Source: Rhopalosiphum padi
Lineage: Eukaryota > Arthropoda > Insecta > Hemiptera > Aphididae
Direction: 5' to 3'
Length of the DNA: 64,000 nucleotides
Assembly (NCBI RefSeq): GCF_020882245.1
Contig: NC_083597.1
Location: 8,404,581 to 8,468,580, forward strand
In this document: positions 11,251 to 24,195 of the stretch, one piece after another
How the letters are laid out: each line of letters begins with the position of its first letter
How positions within the stretch are numbered: the stretch's first letter is position 1
The notes under the pieces: model-generated
Database searches by the model: none
Told to the model about the DNA's origin: nothing
Seen by the model: only the letters and a program-made list of their open reading frames with translations
Translations under genes and position numbers: made by a program

Positions 11251-12190
11251 ACATAATTTAAGAAACCTCATACATATATAAAAAAATTGTAATTGTTAGA
11301 ATGACTAATATTAATTGAAAATCGATAATAATAAAAAAAAACTATTAATATATGTACTACAAAAAACACTTTTTGTAAACTTTTTGTAAAAAAAAAAAAA
11401 CTAAAAACTGAATTATCTGTACATATATAAATTAAAAAACTATCTAGTCAATGCACAGGAAATATTCTTGTTTATTAAATATATCATAGATGCCTTTGAC
11501 TCAAACTGAACCAGAGTCGTAACTGTGGAAACATCTTTGTTCCTATATTGAAGTGACGGTCCCTTAATGGTTTCTTTATTTGTGATTTTGAGTATTTAAT
11601 AATTATTTTACATTGAATGTCTTTACTTCAGATGTTATGGATAGCCAATAAAACAATCCCCTGGCTAATTTATATATTTTAGTAAAACCTATATGTTTTT
11701 CATATAAAAAAATAGCAACCTTATAATACAAACATGAAAACATGAACAGTTATTAATAGTACAATTTATAAAAATAGAGACAAATTTAAGTGAAATTGTC
11801 ACTAATAACAATTGTACAGTTATAAATAAGTTTCTAATTGCTAAAGAACATTATCAAAATTTTACTAAAGCAGGTTACTCTAAAGCTAATACAATTAAGG
11901 CAATACTTTTATTGATTAAAATTAGCATAATTAATTTATTCCATCTATTAGAGTAAAATTACCTTTTACAAAAATTATATATAATAATTTTAAAGGTTTG
12001 ATACATCAATTTTAATTTTATTATAATTTATCTTTATATTACTTTAAAAATAAAATAGTTAATTTAAATGGAAATTATTCAAAGATAATACTTAAATAAA
12101 TTTACATGTCAAACCCTCAAAAGTATTATTCTCTATATTTTTATAATGGACGATTATATTTTAAGATTACTCAAAAATATTAAAAAAAAA
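11250..12190. other. no supported gene
   Basis: AT-rich sequence, possibly further decayed LINE upstream of the RT remnant. No motif is good enough to call. Confidence 0.3.
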
Positions 12191-13140
12191 AATGATTTTG
12201 CATTAATACATTTTGTGTATATTGTGCATGGCCTAGGCAGAGCAAACAGTGTCGATAGCTCTTAACTTATTTAAATACATCAACAGACAAAACAATTAAA
12301 CAGTTAGACTCATTAGACATCAACATTTAATGTTGATAATGATAATGGAGACAAATGTAGAGTATTTGTTATCTTATTATATTTATATTTTATACTTGTT
12401 TTATCTATTTATTCATTTTATTTTACCTGTTAACTATATCATATGAAAATACAAATAGTAATCCATTTGAAAATAGCTTTTGATCCTATTGATCAAGATA
12501 TAATGATTAAAAACTTGAATATTGTAGAATTTGAGGATTACTTTTTGAATTATTCAAATCATACTTTTTCAGTAGTTCAAAAGTAGTTAGAATAATAAAT
12601 AATATTTTTAGTAAATAAAAAAAACTATTAACAGTGTTTACACGTCATGGTATAGCTTTAGGGTCAGCATTTTTTTAAATTTATTTAAATGGATTATTAA
12701 ATCTAATTTTGATAGTAAGATAATTTGCTTTGTTGATGATACTATGTTAATTTTTAATTAAAACTCCATAGATAAACTTTGCGATACAGAAAATAAAGGT
12801 TTAAATTTAATTAAGTAAAAGTTGGACAATTACTCTCTAGGAAAATCAAGATAAATCTGTTATTTGCATTAGTAAATTAAATATTAATATATCCAAACAT
12901 AAAATGTTCTATATAACAGGCAAATGTATTTAAAAATAATTTAGTTCTATAAAATACTTTAATATTTTTAATAATGAAATTTTATTTTTATTATAATTGT
13001 TGTTTATTTTTGTTTTGTTTGAACTCCTACTCACACTACAGCAATCTGCTATAGTGAGTAGACCAACTGATGTGTGTATTATTAATTATTTTGTAAAAAT
13101 ATTGAAGTTGATAAATAAATTTAAAAAAATTAATAAATAA
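12190..13140 (+). pseudogene. decayed LINE: RT remnant and 3' UTR
   Basis: RT block A survives as IAFDPIDQDIMIKNLN near 12475, comparable to the AKAFDTIDHNIL pattern. LNYSNHTFSVVQK follows. Near 12650 GIALGSAF stands where GVPQGSIL is expected, and FVDDTMLIFN near 12730 matches the FADD box with one change. The later text (DKSVICISK) matches the end of the palm. Near 13025-13070 an imperfect hairpin, CTACTCAC...GTGAGTAG, is followed by an A-rich tail (AAATTTAAAAAAATTAATAAA). This fits a LINE 3' end. Stops are frequent. Confidence 0.6.
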
Positions 13141-13329
13141 ATACACTAAGGTTCTCTTCAAAAGTGTGGGTTTGGATGTTTGTATTTATAATTAAATAAT
13201 CTAATATATGTATATTTTATAAACAGAATAAAAAAAAAAACAGATAGGAATGTAAAATCAATAGTGCCTAGACTATACATCATCAAGTATCTAACTGAAT
13301 TAATTAATACGTAGAAGAGACATCTGACA

Positions 13330-14500
13330 CAGCTTTAGATCCTAAAAGTAAGATCTAAGGAGTCTTTACAGTTATTAGTTACAAACTAATTAGAAAGTTA
13401 TGAGTTTATTCTTCTTTTGTTATTTTTAAAATCATTTACCTTTACAGTTAAAAAAACATAAAAATGAAAGCCAATGAAATTACAGATCATATAAATATTA
13501 ACAAATAACAAAAGTTATAATGATTCAAATGATAATGCCAAAAATAATTGGAAAATGCATTTTTACAGAGATACTGAGAGCAAACAGTTTATTAAAAATT
13601 GTTTTGGCTATAATTTTACGTCAAAACTGTTTGATGTTTATTAAAATGCTTGCAACTATCACTAACCATCGTTTTTAACAGTTAAATATTTTTGATATCT
13701 CTGATAATACATTATTAATACAAATCTTTTTACGGATCATTTGGTAATGAACAAACTTCATATGCTGTATCATTCAGAGTTGGGTAAAATATTATCCAAA
13801 TAATTATTCAAATGATTTTCAAAACATAATGCTAATACAAAATACAAATATATTCAAATTCTTTACTTTCTAGTTTCTTCTTTAGATAGTTCTAAATTTG
13901 TTTCATTTATAGTATTATTAGTATTTTTCTATTTGTTCCAAATAAAACAAAATTTACAACCATGAACTTAAAATACAATGCCACCTATTGTTTTTTAATA
14001 CGTAAATGTTTTAATTACCAAATTACCAACCATATGTTAACTAGGATAAAATTACTGAAAACTATTTGAATAACTATATTTAAAAAGTAGTCAAATAATT
14101 GTGAAATAATCATTTGAATCATTTTTATTCAAATAATATACTATCTAAATACAATTGTATATGAATGACACCCTACTCTGGTATCATTAAACAATCAATT
14201 AACAATAAGTTAACCATTTACTATTGTTACCTCTGCACAAAATCGCTTTAAATTTTAGATATTTTATTTTCATAATGTGATATCTGAAAGGGCTTTATTT
14301 TCATTATTATGAAAGATTTATGCAATTGAGAATGGTAAGTTTCCCTGGCACCACAAAATTCAAAAATCTACTTTTTTTTTGCAAAGAATGTATTATAAAG
14401 ACAGTTTTGACTATTTATGCATGAAATTGGAGAAGAATTTAAAGTGACTCTCAAATAATTATATAGAATAAAAAAAGCTTTGCATTTATTATTTGATCGG
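13330..14500 (+). pseudogene. hAT-like transposase remnant, interrupted by a MITE
   Basis: Near 14275-14330 the reading VISERALFSLL resembles the ISERxFS start of the hAT dimerisation region. SAQNRFKF precedes it, and similarly decayed text lies upstream (13340-13740). A hAT MITE at 13775-14180 splits it. The reading is short and stop-ridden, so the family call is tentative. Confidence 0.3.
13775..14180. mobile_element. hAT-type MITE with perfect 8-bp target duplication
   Basis: The element starts CAGAGTTGGGTAAAATATTA and ends ATGACACCCTACTCTG, giving CAGAGT-type inverted ends. Its subterminal parts repeat the motif ATTCAAATGATT in both orientations. The flanks are identical 8-bp words, GTATCATT at 13767-13774 and at 14181-14188. 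It is 406 bp with no coding capacity. The clean duplication makes this one of the best-defined insertions in the window. Confidence 0.88.
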
Positions 14501-14539
14501 AACTAGAAATTCATTTCACTTTTCTAGTCAGTAAAACTT

Positions 14540-15778
14540 CTATTGTGTTAAATTTAAATTATCAATAAAAAAAATCGTAACACCTGCATCATAAAATCAT
14601 AATAATAAGAACAGTTATAATAAAGCAATATATTATAAATAGTGTACGGATGTTGTAGTACTGTAAAAGTAAAATTAGTATAATTGATTGTAGTAATACA
14701 CTAAAAAATACCAAAAATTGCACTAAAAATAACAGTGTTTTGTTATAAATGTTTTAAATTTTTGTTATAATCTAAAATTCTACCAAATATATATATATAA
14801 ATATTTTATAACTTTATTATACATCATAATCATGTCATCACTATATCATCATATTATATATCACTGTGTTTCACTATAAATGTTTGTTTTAAATCTTCGA
14901 AATCGAATTTTTTGATTTGGAGCTAATAAGGTTTTACATCTCAAAAAACTTCATTCCACGTCTGATGATATAAGTGGAGCGTATTTATAATAAGATAAAT
15001 TGTTTACTTGTCCAGTCAGTATATCATTGATTTTAATAATGGTTTCAATTTCAGTATTCTTTTCAGAGTGGTTGAAGAACAAATTAAAACAATATAACTT
15101 ATAACTATCAACTAGTCTCATGTCACAAATTATTTTTGTGTTATATTAAATACCTATTAACTTTAAATAATCTTTATTTTATAAGATAATATAGATGTTA
15201 CGACGGTTCAATGTTGACTATAACTAAAAAAGGTGTATAAATGAGTAAGTTCAATATAAATCCAAATATTACAAAATATGCAAAAAATTTCACTTCAAAC
15301 TTTTATATTTTAGTTCGTACTTACATGACACGCATTTCAAATGTACTTAGCAATAAATTGAAAAATTAGGTAGAAAAAAGTTACAAATGCAACAACAACC
15401 GTGCCCTAATTATAATTTATACTATGTATATTATTATGCTTGGGTGATATAAAATACATAGACATATTAATCACAATATACATTGGACAAAACGTGCAAA
15501 TCTAGTGTAAGTGAACTAAAATTAGTGCCTTTATAAATTAATAATTTATAGTTTGAAACGTGTCTTACTTCTTATTCTTATCTATACAATAGATTAGGTA
15601 CTTATACTTTTATTTGTTTGCAATAATTTATTTAAAAAACAGTGCCCAGTGGTGAATTATGTATAATAATAATAAGTAAAATATTCTAAGAGAATGCTGT
15701 TTAGATAATTTTGCACTACCTGTCAATACCTTAGCGCATGCATATGGTGATATCTAATATCTATATATTATACAGACA
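14540..15778. other. no gene seen
   Basis: AT-rich intergenic sequence without a convincing ORF, splice pattern or repeat structure. Confidence 0.3.
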
Positions 15779-16204
15779 TTAAGAGAGCGTCATACCCACA
15801 CGTATTTTCTCCGTTATACAAATACGTAACATGGTAAATTTACGCTCAGCAGATCACGTTTAGCTCTGTGATTTTAAAATTAGAGTGAATTGACCTATTA
15901 TGAAACTTGATGGTAAGAACATTATTTGTGTTTGTATGTTGGTTTTTTACGATTATTCAGTTTTTAAGTGAGTTATGAGCATTTTTAATTTACACTATAT
16001 TATATATACGTATAACTTGCTAAAAATTGATCTATTGTAAAAAACCAAATACAAACAAACATAATGTTCTTACCATCAAGTTTCATAATAGGTCAATTCA
16101 CTCTAATTTTAAAATCACGGAGCTAAATGTGATCTGCCGAGAGTAAGCGTTAATTTTCCATGTTGCGCACTTGTAATACAGACAACACATGTAGATCCTC
16201 TTAA
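15779..16204. mobile_element. long foldback MITE flanked by TTAA (piggyBac-like)
   Basis: The two halves are long inverted repeats. Left and right arms share AATTGACCTATTATGAAACT and GATGGTAAGAACATTAT, and each arm spans roughly 170 bp around a short AT-rich centre. The outer ends are TTAAGAGAGCGTC and GATCCTCTTAA, so TTAA stands at both borders, the target site of piggyBac transposases. A much shorter element with related ends lies at 63304-63447. No ORF is present. Confidence 0.75.
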
Positions 16205-18105
16205 ATTGTGATAAGTCTAAGTAATATTGTGTGTAGTAGCAAAATTTACAAAAAATATGGTATGGCTCGATCAACAATGTGGCGTATACGGTACACTACA
16301 TACCTACCATCTACGTGGACCATAAACGCGAGGGCAAGAATTTGATGGCATCCAAAACGAATATATTCAATATACTTTACACAACAATTGTATTAGGACT
16401 TATCGCGTTACAAAAAAATGTCTACAATACTGTAGCCTTTAGCAGCAATGCGAACAATAAAGAACGACATTGCCATATCAAATGTATAATAAACATTGAA
16501 TACTTACAATATTTCGTGTTTATAAAAACAGCGAAATCGAGTGGAGCAAGCAACCATCAATCGTGGAACATTGTCGCGAATACTAAATGAACAGCAATAA
16601 ATGACATAAGTACTGGACGAACAAACGTCAAACTCATACTAAAATGTGATATGAAATAATGAAATATTGATAAGTAAGTCCAACTCAGTAGAAATTATGA
16701 GGAGTGACGACTGACGACAGCGCTATCGTTTGGACAAGTACGGCCGGCGAAATAAGCGACGACATCACACGAACCGATTTGTATGATAATAGAAAAATGG
16801 ACGTGATGCAATCAAGCCGTAGTGCAATAAGAATATCTATTACTATTATTATTACTCTGTGGTATCAAGTCAAATTGGTTAATACGGTAATACAATCAAA
16901 ATTTAACGCTGATGCGTGGTCAATTTGTGTATAATATCGTATATTAACGAAAATCTGAAAATATTAAAAATAATAAATATTGATATTCGACATTAGAATT
17001 GTGCAGGCTCTTCCGCACTAATCTCGTTTCGTCCACGTAATCATATCAACATTATTATTATTATTATTATTACTATAATCATTATAATAACTTTTTCCGG
17101 GTCATAGACATTAGACAACTATACATTACTGTCGTTGTATTCTCATTCTCCACTTGTGTCTTGGTTTTTATTTTTGAATTATTATATAGTGACCGTCTCA
17201 CTCAACGGCCAATGTGAGCTCGCACGATTATGCCGCCACTGATTACTCTCATTTTTCATACGATCATACTAAATGCATTATTTGTTATTTTATCATGATT
17301 TACATAATTAGATATAATCATAATTATATTTTCACAATAATATATCAATATATCCAGACAAATTTTAATATACTCAGAATATTTGTACACAGTTGTCAGA
17401 ACATTTTTAAATATTGTTACAATATTGAAAGTACACTTTTTGGTAGAATTTTGTACTCACATATTATCACAATATACAATAGTTTTTATTTTAGCAATAT
17501 TGTCACAACAATGTTGTATGCACCTACCATAGAAAGAGAAACGTTGTCAAAATATTTTATTTTTGCATTGTCAGAATAAATATATTTTTTATTTCTATAA
17601 TATTATCACGACACAGGACCCTACGTTTTCATGGTGGTTATAATAAATATAGAAACTGATTTTAAGGACGGGAGGTTAAAACTAACGTAACTAGTAGTGC
17701 ACTAATTAGTCCTAAAAACCTTACCTACTATTTTTATAGTAAAATTATTATACTATTTATACTGCTCACACATTTAGGCCGGCATCTGATTTAAATTTTA
17801 TGACGAGAAAATCTACAGAACAGCACTGGACTTAAACATACTCTACAGTGGTGTAAATACCGATTGGCAAGGTTAGGTTTTATATTTCTCAAAATCAAAT
17901 CGTTAAATACCGCACACATTGATATATATCAATAACGTAGGCATACATTTATTTAAAATAATATTAAGTATCGTTTAGTACTGCACACCAGTTAATCATA
18001 ATTCAATCAAGATCACAAAATCACAAAAATAAAATGTTCGAGATTATACAGCAAAATCAGTTATTTTCCAATATTTGAAAAAAAAATTACAATGATAAAA
18101 GTTCA
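16205..18105. other. unassigned sequence with scattered CpG-richer patches
   Basis: Patches near 16270-16340 and 16700-16800 are GC-richer than their surroundings. The longest open frames start at non-ATG codons or lack motifs, so I call no gene. A (TTA)n run lies near 17050. Confidence 0.3.
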
Positions 18106-18107
18106 CA

Positions 18108-18242
18108 AACTGGATTATGGTTGAAACTTTTTTCGGATTTGCCTTATTTACCATCACATTTGATTCCTGAGGCGTTTCTGGAGATAATGACTACTTGCCC
18201 AGATGAAAAACAATTTTATGATTTTGCTGATTTTGATATTTA
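18108..18242 (+). pseudogene. possible C-terminal scrap of a MULE transposase
   Basis: The short reading WLKLFSDLPYLPSHLIPEAF followed by EIMTTCPDEKQFYDF resembles the C-terminal region of FLYWCH-type MULE proteins (leucine-rich segment, then a phenylalanine-rich end). Only about 45 residues are readable, ending in a stop. Confidence 0.25.
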
Positions 18243-18249
18243 ATTTTTA

Positions 18250-19470
18250 ACTGTCAATCAAAAGTGTGTGGTTTTTGAACTATCAACCTTTAAAATTTCT
18301 CTTTTTAACAATATATTAAATGTATGTTTTTATGATGACCGCCAAAGTGGGCAAACGCCAAGGGCCTATAATTTATGAGGGTACTAGTCTAAACAATAAT
18401 GCCCTATATTTTATATTAAACTATAAATTTCACGATAGAATGAAAAATATGAAAATAATAATATTTTGGTATTTGAAATAAATTCCACGAATTAAGGATC
18501 AATAGGTAACCAATTATTGGTAGGTATGTATTAAAATAGTACCTTTTATACATCAATAATAATGAAAATGAGAGAAACAACTTTTATCTATATTCAATAA
18601 ATAAGTAAGCTGTTCACAATGTGAATGGCAGCATACTTAATCAATATATAAATACATAGGGATAAAGTTTAATGTATGGTATTTGTTAACCATGTAGTAA
18701 TTGTGGGCTGGGGGGCTGATGTGAAAAATTAACTTTTCTACTATCTCTGACCTAAAATTGGCAATAATATTTTATAAAACTACTAACTAGTTGTATAAAT
18801 ATTCTATATATATTCATATAGCACATAAGAGTCATTGCACATGGGCCTCTATGTACCTACTTACACAACTGACTATATACTATACCTTGATATTGTTGTA
18901 AAATAATATTTTTTTATTTTACACCATTATATACATGTAAATATTGACAAAATGTTTCACATATTATATTTTGTTATATTATACACATTGTTTTAATAAA
19001 TAAAAACCTTTTAATTTTATTATTTGAATTATATAGCAGTATATATTAAATAAATAAATAAATAACAACAAATACAAATTAAAACAAATCATATATATAT
19101 ATAATCACTAAATTGTATGACAAAACAAGTATAATATACTTAGTTATATATGCTACATATTGCATAGAAACAATTAAAAATATCAAGCAATTTGAAAATT
19201 AAATTTAAAACTTTTGTATGACCACATGAAGATTTTATAATAATAACAATTTATAAATTGTATACTCGTAAAACTAAATAAACACTCATTTTTAAATTTG
19301 TTATAAATTGCCAGAAGTGTAACTTATAGTATTTCATAGTTCGTTTTGAATCGTCACATGGATAAGACGTGCGTCAATGTTGTATTGCCTAAATAGTTTT
19401 ATCGATAAGTGCCGTCTAATTAGTTTTGTAGCTTATATAGATTATTATACCCATATCGCTAATCTATATC
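18250..19470. other. no gene seen
   Basis: AT-rich. An (AAAT)n run near 19045-19065 could be the 3' tail of an old LINE copy. The last ~150 bp may be the 5' UTR of the element starting at 19474. Confidence 0.25.
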
Positions 19471-19473
19471 GTT

Positions 19474-19635
19474 ATGTCTTGCTTGGCATGTGATACTGTG
19501 GTTTCCCCAACCAAAAAAATTAATTGTAATAATTGTGGTCAACCTTACCATCGAAAATGCATACCTAACCACGATTCAATCACTAATAAAAATAATAAAA
19601 TAAATAATGTAAATCTTGCAGCTTGTTTTTTTTAA
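19474..19635 (+). pseudogene. N-terminus of a LINE ORF1 with PHD-type zinc finger
   Basis: An ATG at 19474 opens MSCLACDTVVSPTKKINCNN followed by CGQPYHRKCI. The CxxC...CxxC...HxxC spacing is that of the PHD-like finger that opens ORF1 in several insect LINEs. The frame stops at 19633-19635, within the expected finger. Text downstream to about 20000 is degenerate. A host PHD gene is possible, but no further exon is seen. Confidence 0.4.
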
Positions 19636-21560
19636 TTGAGATGGAACCTGAGCTCACCAAAGTTTAATTGGTTTTTTATTCTCTTTCAATTAAGTATCAC
19701 GGAATTTTATCATCTTATTTATGGATTCTACAAACAGAAATACAAATGATAAATATTACTGAACATCAAATATTAAAAACAGATTATTAAAATGATTCAC
19801 TGAATATTGAGCTACAACATTGCATAGGTAGAGTAGTAGTCCTTTAAATCCTATGTTATGATTATTAATATTTTGTAAGAAGATTATCAGAAAATAACTT
19901 CTGCATAATTGTTTTTATTGTTTCTGACAGAGAATCTCCAACCAGTCAACTTAATGATACAATCTGAAATATTTGTTTAATGTCAGTTATTACAATTAAT
20001 ATAATATATTGCATGAGGCTATGTAATAACCAAATATTCATACAACTTGATTTCCGTAATATTTATTTGTAAGAAACTTTTCTTACATCATTTCAAGTTC
20101 ATTATCATTTTCTAAACAGATTAACTCATGAAAAACATCAGAATCCCAGTTTTTTGCAAGAAGGATGGATGTATTTGATAATTTTTCAACATGAATTTCT
20201 AATAATGTATGAAATAAATCTTATCATTTTTGAATGGAATCTACTTCATATTTAATGCAAGTAAGGCATCTTAGTAAGGCTTCTTGTTACAATTTTTTTG
20301 AATGTTAAAATATACAATGAAGAAGCATTTAAGTAAATAATACAACTATACAAGATGTAAATGAATGTGTATAGTATGTTTTTTGTTTATTATTGTTATT
20401 TATTATATTAGGTTGTGATAAATTAAAGTAAAAATATAACAAATATTAATTTTTTATTATTTAATAATTCGAGATGTTGTTTTTATTTAAATTTATAATT
20501 TCTGAATAACTGTAGTTCATAATGAAATTAAATTTAAAAATAGTCTAGCCTATGAAAAAAGGGTATTAACTAATAGTAAGTTAAAAATTTTAAATTTACT
20601 TAAAAACATTTTTTTTATATAATTTTTTATTTTAATTATTTGGTTAAATTTTTATTTATTTTTTAGACAGAAAATACATCATACAATGATTTAATTTTAC
20701 CTTGATCACTTTCAACCTCAATGTGAGGAGTTATCATCAAAGTATTGCTTGGATGACTGCTTATATAGTAGAGATGTTTTATCTACACTAAATCAATTGA
20801 ACTTGGTACTTTGTTTAAAACGTTTTCAATTTTTTATTTGCTGATCCTGATAGTTCAAATGTTGAAGTTTCTTCAGTCAATGTTGACTCAGAGAGTTTTA
20901 CTGATAGAGTTGTTTCAGAATTAACTTTAGAATTTAATAAAAAATTAAAATTGCTAGTATTATAGTTTTGTCTTCTATTGAACTTGAGGTAGATACTTTT
21001 CTCATTTCTGAATGGATGATATGAAATATCTTTGTCCTAATCATCATAATTGTGACATAATAACGTAGTAAACTATTATATATTGATGGCGCTCAATATA
21101 TTTTTTAAAGGACTTATTTGGCCATGCACAATAGCTATCTTGAAACCAGAACTTAGGAATGGCTGCTACAGTATTATCATCAGTGAATAATACTACAATC
21201 CATATATTTCTAAGAAGAAAATCAAAAACTTATTTTTATATATCTAAATATAACTTACTATAATTATAGCAGTTACAATAGTCTATTTACAACTTTATTG
21301 TACACAATGTAATACCTAATACGTATATAATAATGAATCTATATAAATAATATAAAATTCTTAAATTTTTATATTTTATTATTTAAAAAATACCTAATAG
21401 ACAAATAATTATTCTATCAAGAAATTAATTTTAAACAAGGCTTATTTTATAGATTCTAATCTATATAAATAAATAAGAAAAATCCATTAATTTATACCTT
21501 ATTAGGCCATAGAGACAAATTTAAGTATAAATAAAAAAATATTTATTTCAATATTTAATT
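19636..21560. other. AT-rich sequence, possible LINE ORF1 debris
   Basis: A short open stretch near 20845-20960 (PDSSNVEVSSVNVDSESFTD then RVVSELTLEF) could belong to a LINE ORF1, but it has no diagnostic motif. Otherwise nothing is supported. Confidence 0.25.
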
Positions 21561-21563
21561 AGT

Positions 21564-23107
21564 GACGTCTTCCAATGCTTATGTAGCTTTCGAAATATAA
21601 AGTCTGTTGGTCCTGATGGTATCCAGGGTGATTTTTTGTATAAACTTCGTTCTGTTCTAGCAGAATCGTTGTGGCTATTGTTTAGACGTTCTATTGACTT
21701 AGGCATCTTCCCGTCTGCTCTTAAATTTGGTTCAATTAGACCAATATTGAAGTCGGGTGATTCTACAGATATCACAAACTATCGTCCAATTACTATCCTT
21801 CCTCATTTATCCAAATTATTTGAAACACTTGTCCTTAACTCAATTCGCTCCTCCTTAAATCATATCCTGGTTGATGAGCAACATGGCTTCCGTCCTGGTA
21901 AATCAACTGTCACCTGTAACCTTAACCTTCATTCGTATATTTTTGATTCTTTTCGCGATAACTGCCAAGTAGATGTAATCTATACAGATTTTTCCAAGGC
22001 CTTCGATCGTGTTGATCATAAATAATAATCATCTTATGCCGACTCTTGACTCTATTGGCATCTGTGAACCCTTACTTTCCTGGCTTCAATCTTATATTAC
22101 AAACAGGATCCAATGGGTAACTGTTGATTCCTCCTATTCGGACCACTTTACACCTTCATCAGGTGTACCTCAAGATGCTGTTCTTTCTCCGCTTCTGTTT
22201 GCTTTATTCGTAAACTCAGCCGCTTCCGTCCTTCAGCATGCCAAACTCCTTATATTTGCTGATGATACGAATATCTTCCTCCGTATTAAATCCATCTCCG
22301 ACTGTCATCTTCTCCAAAACGACCTTCAGCGTTTAGTATCATGGGGTGAATCTTTGGTCCTTGCTCTTAATATCCCCAAATGCTCAGTAATGACTTTTTG
22401 TCGTATTAATGTTGCATTTAATTATACTTACTCCGTCAACAATACACCCCTGAAAATTTGCACTAATTCTGTTAGGATTTACCCTAACACGTAACCTGTG
22501 CCCTAATATGCATATCCAAATAATGTGTTGTAAGGCTTTTAAGCTGCTTATTGGCTTCATAAATCGTGTCTTTACAGATTTTCATCTACTCACTCCATTA
22601 AAAACTCTTTTCTGTTCCTTAGTTCGCCCCCTCCTTGAGTATGGAATCATCCTCTGGGACCCACGGCATCTGGACGTAGTATGATTGAAAGGGTTCAAAG
22701 AAAATTTCTCCATCTCTCTGCCTACAAATTAAATATATCCTGTCCACCTCACGATTACACACAAATCCAGCGCCTCTTTTCCCTTGATAGTCTTGCTGAT
22801 CGTCGTCACTCAGCTAGCATCGCATTTCTCTCTAATCTTCTTTCCTCTAAAATTGACAGTCACGAATCACTATCTCGTGTTTCGTTTAATGTCCCCTCCC
22901 GCCGTACACGATCATCTGTTCCATTCCACTCAAACTACTTTCATAACTCACCAATCATCCGTCTTATGCGCATTGCCAATACTGACCCTTCATTCTCCCT
23001 CTAAAATTGAGCACGTCTCCTCTGAGCCAATATTATTATTGTTTATTGCTCTATTTTTGTATTAATTGGGTTCGTCTGGGTATTTTATAATAAAATAAAA
23101 TAAATAA
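21564..23107 (+). pseudogene. LINE ORF2: reverse transcriptase and C-terminus, 5'-truncated, frameshifted
   Basis: The reading begins at SFRNIKSVGPDGIQGDFL and continues with PILKSGDSTDITNYRPIT, DEQHGFRPGKST and YTDFSKAFDRVDHK (21564-22025). After a frameshift comes SSGVPQDAVLSPLLFALF, where the usual GVPQG glycine is Asp, and then the intact catalytic box LIFADDTNIF (to 22494). Further frames carry CKAFKLLIGFINR, SLVRPLLEYGIILWDP and ERVQRKFLHLSAYKLN (to 23004). The copy ends in an A-rich AATAAAATAAAATAAATAAAA tail near 23085-23107. The 5' end is missing, as is normal after incomplete target-primed reverse transcription. At least three frame breaks make it inactive. Confidence 0.88.
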
Positions 23108-23129
23108 AAATTCAAAATATAAACTAGGT

Positions 23130-23367
23130 ACCTATCCATCTCGCCATTAAATACTTTGATGTCTATGGGAATATCCTCACCATTGTAGCCAATTCTATTT
23201 GTATAATTATTTGTATGTTTATCTCTTATTATGTAATCATTATGTTCATTTATATTTTGTATTTACTTATCTTATATTTGTATCAATGTTATATTCATCA
23301 GTATTGTTACTTTATTGTAATTGGACATTGTCCGTAATATTTAATAATAAATAAATAAATAAATATT
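23130..23367 (+). mobile_element. 3' end of another LINE copy with (AAAT)n tail
   Basis: The stretch ends in the small palindrome GGACATTGTCC followed by GTAATATTTAATAATAAATA and more AAAT units. That is the layout of a LINE 3' end. No protein can be read. It lies directly after the RT-bearing copy and may be a separate, short, 5'-truncated insertion. Confidence 0.4.
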
Positions 23368-24195
23368 AGTAAAGCCAATAATTTATCATCCATATCAAGT
23401 CATAATTTTTTTTTCATATCTGACACACATCATTGCGTAGTGTATTCAGATAAGTCATTAACAATAACTTTAAAATTGGATATCAAACCTTTACTTGTTA
23501 CTAATTAGTAATAGCAATACTAAAATGGTTAAATCTATACAAGGTAAGTATAATGGAATAAAATATACAATTCATAATTCAAAATATCACTGAATTATAA
23601 ATTATTACATTAAAATAAGAACAGATTTGTGTACAGAAACCAATACTTTATTTATGATGGGTTTTAGATAAAAGGGTAATTTGTTTACATTCCTAAATAA
23701 TTTTATGAATAGGTACAACAATAACAATATTTTCTCCAATTTTTAAATGTAACGTAGGTACATATGTAATCTGTATTATTTTTGTAATTTCTAAATAATC
23801 ATACAAGCAACATAATATAATAGCTACTGAATATACTTGTATATATATAATTAAAAACTTTTCAATTAAACATAAAAAAATTAAATTAGTACATTTCAAA
23901 CATTAAATTCCTATTTAATATTATTATAATTAATTGTGAACTATTATAAGTATATATAATGTGTGTATATGTAATAGCGTATAATATACAAATGTGGATA
24001 GGTGTAGTATAACAAACAAAAATATTAGTTGATGCCAATTGAGTATGATGAATCAAAAAACTAACAATTAGACATATCATTGGTCCAAAATGATGTTAAC
24101 ATTATAATATGTATGTATAAATATTTCTTTTAAATGAATATAAAGTATTTATTGGGATAGGTAATAGTGGTTATGATTTATAGTTTATTTATTAC
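23368..24195. other. no gene seen
   Basis: AT-rich sequence; no supported ORF or repeat structure. Confidence 0.3.

Noticed and set aside
16279..16590. 103-codon plus-strand frame
   Set aside because: It starts at a non-ATG codon, has no recognisable motif and lacks clear splice signals. Composition alone does not support a gene.
17214..17579. 121-codon plus-strand frame
   Set aside because: Non-ATG start and a hydrophobic, I/Y/F-rich, low-complexity reading typical of AT-rich DNA.
19474..19635. Host PHD-finger gene
   Set aside because: Only about 53 codons are readable, with no following exon. The MSC-x-A-C opening is more like a LINE ORF1. Kept only as a low-confidence LINE fragment.
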